A stretch of DNA of 64,000 nucleotides, taken from contig NZ_CP026029.1 of assembly GCF_023520895.1 (NCBI RefSeq), positions 3,038,001 to 3,102,000 on the forward strand, in the 5' to 3' direction. Made by a program: the position numbers and the translations under genes. The notes under the pieces were generated by a model. It saw only the letters and a program-made list of their open reading frames with translations, was not told the DNA's origin and did no database searches. Source of the DNA: Paenibacillus sp. PK3_47 (lineage in GTDB: Bacteria > Bacillota > Bacilli > Paenibacillales > Paenibacillaceae). Positions 33,847-42,017 of this stretch are shown here, in pieces. The first letter of the stretch is position 1, and each line of letters begins with the position of its first letter.

Positions 33847-36309
33847 ATGGGCAGGAAGTTTCGGGGGGCATTGGCAGGTATACTGGGGGTTAGCATGCTG
33901 CTGGGATCATTAGGAGCAGCGCAAGCACAAAGCAGCGGCAGTGATTATAGTGGCCACTGGGCTCAGAAGACGATTGAAAGCTGGCTGGAAAAAGGAAATC
34001 TGAAAGGGTTTCAGGATGGGTCCGTCAAACCTAATCAGACCATTACACGAGCAGAGTTCATGACGCTGGTCAACCGGTCGTTTGGTTTCACCGCAGAGGC
34101 TGACGTGAATTTTTCGGATGTCAATTCTGCAAGCTGGTCTTACAGCGAAGTGGCCAAAGCGGTTGCCGCAGGTTACATACAAGGATACAACAATGAGATA
34201 CGCCCGAATGCGCCCATCAACCGTCAGGAAGCGGCTGTTGTGGTTGGCAAGCTGCTGCAGCTTACTGAGGGTGATATCAATGATTTACAGGTTTTTAGTG
34301 ATGCCGGAACCATTGCTCCATGGAGCAAGGCAAGCGTGGCGGCAGCGGTAAAAGCAGGAATTCTAAAGGGTTATCCAGACGGCACGTTTGCGCCTCAGCA
34401 GGCGCTGACACGTGCAGAGTCTTTAACATTGATTGATAGCGCAGCAGCTCAAATGGCCGTGTCTCAGCCGACAACAGCTCCGGCAGCACCTGCGTCAGCG
34501 TCACCATCAGCAAGCCCAACATCCAGTCCGGTGCCTACTGCGACGGCGGCTGCAGTTGCTGTTGGAGGCGGCGGTGGTGGAGGTACAGGTGGCGGAGGAG
34601 CGCCGGCCCCGGCGATACCCGGACCTACAGCAGCGCCTGAACCAACCCTGCCGGTAAGTGATGTTCCTTTGCTTGATGTTCATGTTAAAGCCTCGCCGTC
34701 TTATACTGTAACCAATTCCGTATATCTGGAATTCGACTATAGCCGGGTGCCTGCATCAACGCTTAGTGCCGGTAAATATGCTGCTTATTATGTAACTAGA
34801 ACACCTATTACTTCTGAAGATCTTGAATGGGAGCTTAATAACAAAAGATATATAACGCTTTTACCGGCCCTTTTCTATGCATCAAAACCCTATGATAAAG
34901 TGATCGTACCTAAAAAAATTGTAGAAACAGCTGGCGATTATTATGTGACAGTCATCATTAAGGGGGACTCGCAGCCCATTGGTTACTACTCACAAAAGAT
35001 AAATCTGCAGCCCTCGGATTCAGGAGTTTCCGGTGAGTTTGTGAAGCTGGAAAGCGGCGTTTCGATTAAACAAGAAAAACAAGAATTTGATACCTATAGT
35101 AATGGAGGTACGCATTATTCGGATGTTGTAGATGTTACGTACGCGAATAAACAATTAAACGGAAAGGCGGTATATTACTCAGTTTCACCAAAATATACAG
35201 CAAGTATTAATACTAACCGCACTCTGAATGAGCTGCTGTCAGCCTCTCTTTATCTGTACACAAGCCAAAAGATCCGGTATGTGGGAAGTGGGTATCCGGT
35301 ATATGAGCCTATGGATGAGATTCCCTTAGCTCGTGAACGGTACCAAACTGAAAAGTTTTATAATGAACAAAATTATACTGTTATTTTTTATGATAAAGAT
35401 TTGCAGGCCATCGGCTATTACGAAGGGGAGGTACAGCTCAGCGATGAATTAGCAGTCGAGGCTGCAGAGATAAGAATAGATCAGATTGGGAGCGGGCTGG
35501 CACTGAGTCAAGAGAATACTATTATGAGGGCAGCAAGGGCATTCTCCAGACTGAATGATGACCTTAAAGCCCAAATCAGCCAGTATCGTCAATCCACACT
35601 GGACAATGCGCTGGACCAGCTTGAAATGGAGCAAAGCTCTGGCCCTCTGGGGAATACCCTTCCCTTGGTATCTTCCAGAATTTTCACTTCTTACATGACC
35701 CTTAATGGAGCTATTTTAACCGCATACTCTGAAGATCTGAACACGCAGGCACAAAGTATCTCCTTCTATATTACTGAGAATCCAATTACCAATTCAGACC
35801 TCGTTGTCCCTAGCACTTACGGTAGACAGCCTTATTCTAGTTTAGTGGAACTTCCTGTCCCGGATTTACAAGGAGATTATTACGTAACAATAGTGCTCTA
35901 TGATGAAAATAATCAGCCTATCCGTTATGCAACCCAACCGCAAAAATTGACTAAAGTAGTTCCGGTATGGGACAAGAATGCGGAAAAAATTGAGAATGAA
36001 ATCATTTTGGAACGAGACTATAAAGATGGCAGCCGCATTGACTACGCGATTTTCCAGGATTACGTGCGGACACATCCTGAAGCAAAGTACGTTACAGCAA
36101 TATCCAGGTCGGAGATCGGAGAGCGGAGCTTTACAGTTGAGCATGCATTGCAACAGACCCGGCCTTACTATCACAGCAGCAACCAGCATCTCCAATTGTC
36201 CTATCAACCTGACCTGAACTTGGCCGGTCTAACCGAAGATTACATCGTTATTTTCTACGATAAGGATTTGAAGGTTGTCAGCTACTACATCGGAAGCCTG
36301 GCTGGTTAA
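33847..36309 (+). CDS. S-layer homology protein with four internal repeats
   Basis: An 820-residue exported protein. A signal peptide ends near residue 27 (GAAQAQ). Three SLH domains (about 33-205) follow: YSGHWAQKTIESWLEKGNLK, FSDVNSASWSYSEVAKAV and FSDAGTIAPWSKASVAAAV, which bind pyruvylated wall polymer. A Ser/Thr/Pro/Ala and Gly-run linker spans about 206-270. The C-terminal 550 residues hold four repeats ending in similar strands: YYVTVIIKGDSQPIGYYS, YTVIFYDKDLQAIGYYE, YYVTIVLYDENNQPIRYA and YIVIFYDKDLKVVSYYI. Their function is unknown. Codons of this part are clearly more AT-rich than neighbours, suggesting separate ancestry. ATG follows AGGAGGAAATG. Confidence 0.88.
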   Translation: MGRKFRGALAGILGVSMLLGSLGAAQAQSSGSDYSGHWAQKTIESWLEKGNLKGFQDGSVKPNQTITRAEFMTLVNRSFGFTAEADVNFSDVNSASWSYSEVAKAVAAGYIQGYNNEIRPNAPINRQEAAVVVGKLLQLTEGDINDLQVFSDAGTIAPWSKASVAAAVKAGILKGYPDGTFAPQQALTRAESLTLIDSAAAQMAVSQPTTAPAAPASASPSASPTSSPVPTATAAAVAVGGGGGGGTGGGGAPAPAIPGPTAAPEPTLPVSDVPLLDVHVKASPSYTVTNSVYLEFDYSRVPASTLSAGKYAAYYVTRTPITSEDLEWELNNKRYITLLPALFYASKPYDKVIVPKKIVETAGDYYVTVIIKGDSQPIGYYSQKINLQPSDSGVSGEFVKLESGVSIKQEKQEFDTYSNGGTHYSDVVDVTYANKQLNGKAVYYSVSPKYTASINTNRTLNELLSASLYLYTSQKIRYVGSGYPVYEPMDEIPLARERYQTEKFYNEQNYTVIFYDKDLQAIGYYEGEVQLSDELAVEAAEIRIDQIGSGLALSQENTIMRAARAFSRLNDDLKAQISQYRQSTLDNALDQLEMEQSSGPLGNTLPLVSSRIFTSYMTLNGAILTAYSEDLNTQAQSISFYITENPITNSDLVVPSTYGRQPYSSLVELPVPDLQGDYYVTIVLYDENNQPIRYATQPQKLTKVVPVWDKNAEKIENEIILERDYKDGSRIDYAIFQDYVRTHPEAKYVTAISRSEIGERSFTVEHALQQTRPYYHSSNQHLQLSYQPDLNLAGLTEDYIVIFYDKDLKVVSYYIGSLAG

Positions 36310-36644
36310 CATTCATTAGCCATACAGCGCTCATATTGCCCTGCTTTCCGGAATAAGTTGTCACTGAGGCAACTTGGGAAGGAAGCGGGGGATGCTATGA
36401 TATTGGGGTGTCTGATCATTGTGCTGATGATCGCAGCCAGCAGCGGGAAGGCTGAGGCTATTGCCAGGCTGAATGATGATGGAGATAGCTGATGCGAGCG
36501 GAGATGACATTTCTTTTTTAAAATATTGATAAAATTCATCCGCTGTGGTTCAAGTAATTTCCAGCGGTTTATTGGGTATAATAACCCAAAGGCTGTAGGC
36601 AGCCGCTATTATTGCTGAAAATACGATGCTAATGCGGAGGTTAC
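36310..36644. other. Intergenic region before the formate/nitrite channel
   Basis: It holds a small hairpin (AAGTTG/CAACTT, about 36354-36374) and the palindromic -10 region described separately. A 31-codon frame at 36397-36492 with a hydrophobic start was judged too weak to call. Confidence 0.5.
36572..36589 (+). promoter_or_regulatory. Palindrome over the -10 of the FNT gene
   Basis: TTGGGT (36572-36577), ATAATA, ACCCAA (36584-36589) form an inverted repeat that contains TATAAT at 36577-36582. No good -35 is present, so an activator or repressor site over the -10 is plausible. Confidence 0.55.
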
Positions 36645-37442
36645 ATGGAGAACGAGGCACTGTTGCAGGTTGAGAAACTGGCACTCAAGAAACAGCGGAT
36701 TTACCGGCAAAGTGTTGTCCGCTATATCGCAAGAGCAATGCTGGCCAGTATGTTTATCGGATTTGGCGTCATCGTGGCGTTCAAGACGGGGAATTTCTTC
36801 TACATGGAGCAATCTCCTATGACGTATCCAATGGCTGCGATTACGTTCGGTGCGGCTATTATCCTGATCTCCTACGGCGGAGGGGATTTGTTCACCGGGG
36901 ACACCTTTTATTATTCGTACGCTTCCTTGAGAAAAAAGATGAAGTGGACTGAGGCTGTACGGATGTGGGTAGTCAGCTACATCGGCAATATCCTTGGGGC
37001 AACGGCTTTTGCGCTGCTGATTTTTCTGACGGGACTGTTCTATGATTCCAGTGTGAACGGATTTCTGCTGAATGTGGTAGCGCACAAGATGGAGGCACCG
37101 GCGATGGAGCTGTTTTTCCGGGCCATTCTTTGTAACTGGCTGGTCTGTCTTGCCTTTTTTGTTCCGATGTCGATGAAAGGCGACGGAGCCAAAATGTTTG
37201 CCATGATGCTGTTCGTATTCTGCTTTTTTATCTCCGGGTACGAGCACAGTATCGCCAATATGTGTACGTTCGCGATCGCGCTGGTACTGGATCATCCGGG
37301 AACCATCTCCTGGGGCGGGGTCGTACACAATCTGGTGCCTGTTACGATCGGCAATCTGATCGGCGGGGGCGTATTGATGGGCGTTATGTATTACTATGTG
37401 AATAAGCCTTTTCTGGATGAAGATCATTCTGACAAGCACTGA
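36645..37442 (+). CDS. Formate/nitrite transporter (FNT) family channel
   Basis: A 265-residue pentameric-channel type protein with six membrane helices. The FNT signatures are present: ITFGAAIILISYGGGDLFTGDTFY in helix 2-3 and FFISGYEHSIANM in helix 5, with the central His of the latter. RAILCNWLVCLAF is the other family block. FNT proteins move formate, nitrite, hydrosulfide or lactate with protons. The substrate is open; the rhodanese next door hints at sulfur but is on the opposite strand. ATG follows GCGGAGG. Confidence 0.92.
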   Translation: MENEALLQVEKLALKKQRIYRQSVVRYIARAMLASMFIGFGVIVAFKTGNFFYMEQSPMTYPMAAITFGAAIILISYGGGDLFTGDTFYYSYASLRKKMKWTEAVRMWVVSYIGNILGATAFALLIFLTGLFYDSSVNGFLLNVVAHKMEAPAMELFFRAILCNWLVCLAFFVPMSMKGDGAKMFAMMLFVFCFFISGYEHSIANMCTFAIALVLDHPGTISWGGVVHNLVPVTIGNLIGGGVLMGVMYYYVNKPFLDEDHSDKH

Positions 37443-37447
37443 TATGT

Positions 37448-37497
37448 AAAAAACAGGCCTGTTTTCCGCTTCAATGCGGATTAGCAGGTCTGTTTTT
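37448..37497. terminator. Terminator after the FNT gene
   Basis: ACAGGCCTG and CAGGTCTGT pair, flanked by an A-run (37448-37453) and a T-run (37493-37497). It can stop both the FNT gene and the facing rhodanese gene. Confidence 0.75.
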
Positions 37498-37535
37498 GTA
37501 TATTTCGCAGCAGCTGCAGAATTACGCGGCCCAAG

Positions 37536-37982
37536 TTACATGGGCGGCATAGCATAATATAGTGGCGCTGCTTCACGCAGCGTACCCTCCAGTTGCCCGC
37601 CCTCCTTACGCCAATACTCGATGCCCCCGAGCATCTCCTTTACCTGATAGCCCTCAGCGGCAAGCCTGGCCGCGGCTTTGCTCGCGCCGTTACAGGCCGG
37701 GCCCCAGCAGTACACCACCAGTACATCTTCCGTAGAGAGCACATCTGCATTGCCGGAAATCCGCCCGGAAGGGATGGACACTGCACCAGGCAGATGGGCC
37801 TCCTCGTAAGAACGGGTATCACGGACATCGACCAGCCTGAACCCGGTGATTCCTTCGCGCAGATCATAAGCTACATCCGCTACATCTGTCTCAAAAGACG
37901 CCTTGGCTGCAAAATATTGAAAGGCATCTTCAGGTGCTGCAGCAGCGGCTGCCAATATCTGAGATCGCGGCTTCATATTCAT
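37536..37982 (-). CDS. Rhodanese-like sulfurtransferase
   Basis: A 148-residue single-domain rhodanese. GFRLVDVRDTRSYEEAHLPGAVSIP is the CH2A-type motif and VVYCWGPACNGASKAA the active-site loop with Cys in CWGPACN. It moves sulfane sulfur to thiol acceptors, but in many such proteins only the loop type is known. It is divergent from a LysR regulator, whose operator lies between them, so it is the likely target of that regulator. ATG follows AGGAGGAG. Confidence 0.9.
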   Translation of the reverse strand: MNMKPRSQILAAAAAAPEDAFQYFAAKASFETDVADVAYDLREGITGFRLVDVRDTRSYEEAHLPGAVSIPSGRISGNADVLSTEDVLVVYCWGPACNGASKAAARLAAEGYQVKEMLGGIEYWRKEGGQLEGTLREAAPLYYAMPPM

Positions 37983-38049
37983 AAATAACTCCTCCTTCAG
38001 GAATGCGGAAATGGATGATAATAGTATTGTATAATGTAATCTAAATTGG

Positions 38050-38076
38050 AGTTATCTATAGTATTTAATGATAACT
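38050..38076. promoter_or_regulatory. LysR-type operator
   Basis: AGTTATC (38050-38056) and GATAACT (38070-38076) form a perfect 7-bp inverted repeat with a 13-base spacer, midway between the divergent rhodanese and LysR genes. ATC and GAT arms fit the T-N11-A rule of LysR proteins. Confidence 0.7.
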
Positions 38077-38109
38077 ATCGAAATTATTAATAATTCAAGG
38101 AGCCGTGCC

Positions 38110-38982
38110 ATGGAGTTAACTTATTTGCGGACTTTCTGCGAGGTGGCAGACAGCGGAAGCTACACACGGGCAGCAGAAAAGCTTGGCTATGCCCAGTCCA
38201 GCGTCACTGCCCAGATCGCCAAGCTTGAAGAAATTTATGGTGAGGTGCTGCTCGAACGTTCAGGCAGAGGGATGACTCCAACCTTTGCGGGGAACACGCT
38301 CCTTCCTTATGCCAGGCAGATGCTCGCGCTCAGCAGGGAAGCCAAAGGAGCAGTGTCCGGCGGGGAAACAGGTGTACTTGCCATTGGCTCGATTGAGACA
38401 CTGGCGGCTTACTATCTGCCTCACCGGCTGTACAGGTACAGGGAGCAATATCCCGGTATGCAGCTGCGTGTACAGCCTGGCTCAGAAGTGCAGATCATCG
38501 CTGATGTCAAAGATAAATCTGCCGATTTCGGCCTGATTTTTGATGTGCCTTATGAGTCTGAGGAGCTGGTCACCGTGCAGCTGCGCCAGGAGCAGCTGTT
38601 CCTGATCCTGCATCCGGAGGGTCCCCTTGCGCAGGAGCCGGAGATTGCACCGTCCGTGCTGGAGGGCGAACCGCTGGTACTGACAGAAGACAGCTGTACA
38701 TACCGGAGAATGCTGCTGCAGGAGCTGAAGCAGGCCGGCATTATCCCCCGGATTGACATGGAGTTCGGAAACCTGGAGGGAATCAAACAGGCGGTAAGGC
38801 ACCGGTGGGGAACGGCTTTTCTGCCCCGTTATGCTGTGGAGGAAGAACTGCTGAGTGGAACGTTAATCGGCAGGCCACTTGCAGGCGGGCAGGAGAAGTT
38901 TTACATTCAGCTGATTTACCGCAAGGACCGCCGGATTTCACCGGCGCTTGCCGATTTTATTGCCTGTATGGAGCGGCAGTAA
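38110..38982 (+). CDS. LysR family transcriptional regulator
   Basis: A 290-residue LysR protein: N-terminal winged helix ELTYLRTFCEVADSGSYTRAAEKLGYAQSSVTAQIAK split by one residue from the usual pattern, and a C-terminal inducer-binding domain (LAIGSIETLAAYYLPHRL). ATG 38110 follows AAGGAG; the open frame before it is ignored. Divergent placement with the rhodanese gene and the shared palindrome indicate local control. The inducer is unknown. Confidence 0.92.
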   Translation: MELTYLRTFCEVADSGSYTRAAEKLGYAQSSVTAQIAKLEEIYGEVLLERSGRGMTPTFAGNTLLPYARQMLALSREAKGAVSGGETGVLAIGSIETLAAYYLPHRLYRYREQYPGMQLRVQPGSEVQIIADVKDKSADFGLIFDVPYESEELVTVQLRQEQLFLILHPEGPLAQEPEIAPSVLEGEPLVLTEDSCTYRRMLLQELKQAGIIPRIDMEFGNLEGIKQAVRHRWGTAFLPRYAVEEELLSGTLIGRPLAGGQEKFYIQLIYRKDRRISPALADFIACMERQ

Positions 38983-39009
38983 GATAAAGGGAAGCCCGGG
39001 CGCATTGAA

Positions 39010-39036
39010 AACCTCCAGCCGTTACGGCTGGAGGTT
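39010..39036. terminator. Bidirectional terminator between LysR and TPM genes
   Basis: A 12-bp perfect stem AACCTCCAGCCG/CGGCTGGAGGTT with a three-base loop, with A and T tracts on the outer sides. Confidence 0.85.
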
Positions 39037-39102
39037 TGTTCGTCGTTCTGAATGCTGTGTGATGGATTAACTATCCTATTGTCAGCATGGAGTTTTCCGG
39101 TT

Positions 39103-41388
39103 CTACCACTTGGAACCGCCGGAAGAATTTCCGCCGGATCTGCCTCCGCCGCCCCATGAAGAGCCGCCGGAGGACCGTCCGCCCCCGCCTCCGCCGCCCC
39201 ATGAGGAGCCTCCGGAGGATCGTCCGCCGCCGCCAAACCCGCCGCCGAATCCGCCTGGCGGACCGGAGCGCCGGCGCGCTTCTTCTCTGCGCTGCTGCTC
39301 ACGCAGCATGGCGAGCTGTGCCTGGCGCTCCTGCTCTTCCTTCTGGCGGACAAGCCGGTTCGCTTCCTCTACAAAAGAGGAGATCTGTGAAGCGTAGGAG
39401 CGGCCTAACGCTTCAAGCTCGTCGAGATTGTAAGGTCTCATAGATAAAAGCTGCTCCAGCTGTGCATATTCCGGCAGCATAGAAGCATGGAAACGGGTCC
39501 TGGAGGGAATGCGTCTGCTTTCCAGCAGCTGCTGTGCTGCCTCTGCCCGTCCTTGGCCCTCGATAAATACGCGCTTGACGGCTTCGAGCCGCTGGCCGAG
39601 CGCCTCCAGGTGCTCGCCCACTTCATTAAACTGGCGTGCCGTCTCTTCCTGCAGCGTCAGCAGCTTGTCGATCCCGCTGCGTGCATTGTCGTATTCTCCG
39701 CGCTCGTCACTGGTCCAGGTCTCCAGCTGCGGCACTTCGGCTGCGCCCTGCCGCAGACTTTCGCCTGCCTGTCTCAGCGTATCCTCCAGGCTGCTGACAT
39801 ACTGCTCCGCAAAACGGTTCCGCGCTTCGGCAATACCGGCCTGCAGCTCATTGCGGCGGGCGGTCAAAGCGCTCCATTTGCTGCGGATCGTCTCCAAGTC
39901 CCTCCGGTTGTTCTGACGGATCAGGGCCTGGCGCTCAGTCATTGCTATAGCTTCGGCAACCAGCGAATCCATCGTCGCGGAGATTTTACGGACTTCATCC
40001 ATATCTCCGCTGCGCAGCGGTGTCTCAAGCGTATCTGCTGCGGAACGGGCCTGCTCCAACTGGTCATACGGCTTAACCTTCATATTCTGCAGGGAGTTCT
40101 GCGCAATCAGGCCGGCAATCTTCTCCCTGGCCGCAGCCAGTACGCCGGGAAACTGATTCAGTTTGGCGTCGTAAATTTCAACATCCCGCAGATCCTGTTC
40201 GATCTGCTCCTGGCGGTCCTGGGCTTCTTTGGTGATATTCTGTGCAGCAATCGGATCAAAAAGCTCCAGCTGGTCTGCTTTGGCAGTAGACTCGGCCAGT
40301 TCCATGAGATCCTCGGCAATTTCCTGAAGCTTAAAGCCAGTATCCTTAATCGCATTCTGCAGCTGTCCATCGAGTTCAGGCGCGTCCTTCTTAAGTTCGC
40401 TGATATGCTGCTTCACATTGCGGTCGGCCTCACTGACGACGGCAATTTTCTGTTCTTCCTCCTCCAGCGCCGACCGGAAGGAGTTTTCCGTTGCCTGCAG
40501 CTCTGCGCTGGCCGCTTTGAGTGCTGCCAGACGGTAGAATGGCGGCAGAACATCATGGTTTGCGGCCTGCAGTGCAGAAATTTCAACCAGCTGTGAAGAC
40601 AGCCGTTTGGAGATCCCTTCGACCATCTCCCCGGTTTTGCCTTGTACAATACCTTGAAACGGCTGCAGCGATTCAAGGGCCCGGTTTGCCCTTACGAGCA
40701 GATCACCCAACTGCTCCTGCCGGGCCTTGAGCTGTTTGCGCCGGCTGAGTCCGGTGAACACGATATACAGCAGAAGTGCCAGCACAATAACTCCGGCAGC
40801 AATGCCGGCCACTGTGAACAGCGGGAAGCTTCTGCCGGCGCTGCTGTTACCCTGCGGTAATCCGCTTGTACCGGCAGCACCGCTGCCGGACCCTCCGCCG
40901 GAAGCACTCCCCAGAGAATCGAGTCCGGTAATCAGAGAGCTGACGCCTCCGGCAAAGTCGCCGTCGCGCGCATAAGGAATAAAATAAGTGTCCAGCAATC
41001 CGGTAATGGCCGCGCTTCCTGAGGCGCCTCCCTGGCTGCGGGACCAGGCATTCAGTGAGGACTGCAGCCCCGGATTATTAAAGTTCAGTTCAATCTGCTG
41101 ATCGCCGGCAGAAATCAGGAGCAGAATGTCCCGGGCGGTCAATCCCCAGGATTCATATACGTTGGTGGCATAATCTGAAGCATTGTTACCTCTCAGTGAA
41201 TCTACAGTCAGTACATGGAAGGTGTAACGGTCCCGCTGGACCGTTTCATTCAGGCGCGCAATTTCCTGCGCAGAGAACAATCCTGCCTGGTCTGTAACAA
41301 GTCCCTGCTGAACCGGAATCCCGGCGGCGTAGACAGCGGGCATCCAGAGCAGACTGATGAACAGGAATACCATAAAGTATTTTTTCAC
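39103..41388 (-). CDS. TPM-domain membrane protein with Gly-rich tail
   Basis: A 761-residue protein. A signal peptide (about 1-22) leads to a TPM domain (YVFDEAG-like start VTDQAGLFSAQEIARLNETV, then YATNVYESWGLTARDILLLISAGDQQIEL), a membrane helix near 195-215, a long coiled coil (about 220-690), and a low-complexity tail of repeated GGRSSGGSSWGGGG units. TPM domains were first tied to photosystem II repair but occur widely in bacterial envelope proteins. The order puts the TPM domain outside and the coiled coil inside. Start is a GTG at 41388 with a weak GGAG. It is monocistronic. Confidence 0.87.
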   Translation of the reverse strand: MKKYFMVFLFISLLWMPAVYAAGIPVQQGLVTDQAGLFSAQEIARLNETVQRDRYTFHVLTVDSLRGNNASDYATNVYESWGLTARDILLLISAGDQQIELNFNNPGLQSSLNAWSRSQGGASGSAAITGLLDTYFIPYARDGDFAGGVSSLITGLDSLGSASGGGSGSGAAGTSGLPQGNSSAGRSFPLFTVAGIAAGVIVLALLLYIVFTGLSRRKQLKARQEQLGDLLVRANRALESLQPFQGIVQGKTGEMVEGISKRLSSQLVEISALQAANHDVLPPFYRLAALKAASAELQATENSFRSALEEEEQKIAVVSEADRNVKQHISELKKDAPELDGQLQNAIKDTGFKLQEIAEDLMELAESTAKADQLELFDPIAAQNITKEAQDRQEQIEQDLRDVEIYDAKLNQFPGVLAAAREKIAGLIAQNSLQNMKVKPYDQLEQARSAADTLETPLRSGDMDEVRKISATMDSLVAEAIAMTERQALIRQNNRRDLETIRSKWSALTARRNELQAGIAEARNRFAEQYVSSLEDTLRQAGESLRQGAAEVPQLETWTSDERGEYDNARSGIDKLLTLQEETARQFNEVGEHLEALGQRLEAVKRVFIEGQGRAEAAQQLLESRRIPSRTRFHASMLPEYAQLEQLLSMRPYNLDELEALGRSYASQISSFVEEANRLVRQKEEQERQAQLAMLREQQRREEARRRSGPPGGFGGGFGGGGRSSGGSSWGGGGGGGRSSGGSSWGGGGRSGGNSSGGSKW

Positions 41389-41542
41389 ACGGACACGCTC
41401 CGATCTAACGAGATGTTGTTCAGTGTATGATGCTGATTATTATACTATATCATTAAACATCCCACGCTCCACGGATGCACCCTGCCGGTAATCTCCCGGC
41501 TGAATCAACAATCCATCCTTTTCATTATTCCTGTAAGACAAT

Positions 41543-41572
41543 AAAAAAAACCGCCCCGTACCGGAAGCGGCT
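41543..41572 (-). terminator. Terminator of the 47-residue gene
   Basis: On the minus strand GCCGCTTCC and GGGGCGG pair (with G-T pairs), followed by eight T. It lies 15 bases after the stop codon of the small gene. Confidence 0.75.
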
Positions 41573-41586
41573 TAAAGATATCTATT

Positions 41587-41730
41587 TTATCTGGTTTGCA
41601 GGCAGAGTATATATTGCAGTCTGGACTTAATTTCTTTTTGCCATTTCAAATCTCCGACCTTTACAGCAAGATTGAGCAGATCCAGATAATCATCAACCTG
41701 CAAAGCAGTCCGTCTAGTGGCTGAGTTCAT
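41587..41730 (-). CDS. Small 47-residue protein next to a Fur box
   Basis: This short gene is supported by a strong ribosome site (AAAGGAGACTGAACAACC before ATG), a terminator right after it, and good composition. The protein has a helical core, VDDYLDLLNLAVKVGDLKWQ, then EIKSRLQYILCLQTR. I do not know the family, but a Y-x-x-L-L ... GD-x-W-Q-x-E-I-x-x-R-L pattern is common in small Bacillales proteins. A near-perfect Fur box is 57 bases upstream of its start codon, so iron-controlled expression is likely; small Fur-regulated proteins (FbpA/B/C) are known in B. subtilis, though this one does not look like them. Confidence 0.7.
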   Translation of the reverse strand: MNSATRRTALQVDDYLDLLNLAVKVGDLKWQKEIKSRLQYILCLQTR

Positions 41731-41786
41731 GGTTGTTCAGTCTCCTTTAATTCAATATAGTAAAGTGAACTTATCGACGTTATTTT

Positions 41787-41806
41787 AATAATGAGAATCA
41801 TTATCA
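41787..41806. promoter_or_regulatory. Fur box
   Basis: AATAATGAGAATCATTATC (41787-41805) matches the classic 19-base Fur consensus at 17 positions, and TGAGAATCATTATCA matches the 7-1-7 Bacillus form with one mismatch. It lies between the divergent small gene (start 41730) and the GGDEF-EAL gene (start 42018). Confidence 0.85.
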
Positions 41807-41956
41807 ACCGTTACTGTTATTATCCACATTTTCCGTCCAAAAAGCAATATAAAAATAAAGGTTCTTACTTTTTTTATTTTAATCCGGGTAAAAGCCGGGG
41901 GGAGTTGCACATTTTATCATATTCTACAGCAGAAGAAGCAGGAACCCTACCATATT

Positions 41957-41964
41957 TTGTCGAA
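41957..41964 (+). promoter_or_regulatory. Spo0A box before the GGDEF-EAL gene
   Basis: TTGTCGAA is an exact 0A box. A TATAAG candidate -10 lies at 41974-41979, which puts the box at the -35 position, the usual place for Spo0A-activated promoters. Confidence 0.6.
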
Positions 41965-42017
41965 TACTCCTGTTATAAGTGCGCTTAGCCGATTTTTTTG
42001 AATAAAGGAGAATTGCG

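Noticed and set aside
36397-36492. 31-codon frame with hydrophobic start (MILGCLIIVLMIAASSG)
   Set aside because: The ribosome site is weakly placed and nothing supports conservation; small hydrophobic frames of this length occur by chance.
39110-39397. Proline-rich frame on the plus strand
   Set aside because: It is the antisense of the Gly/Ser-rich tail of the TPM protein.
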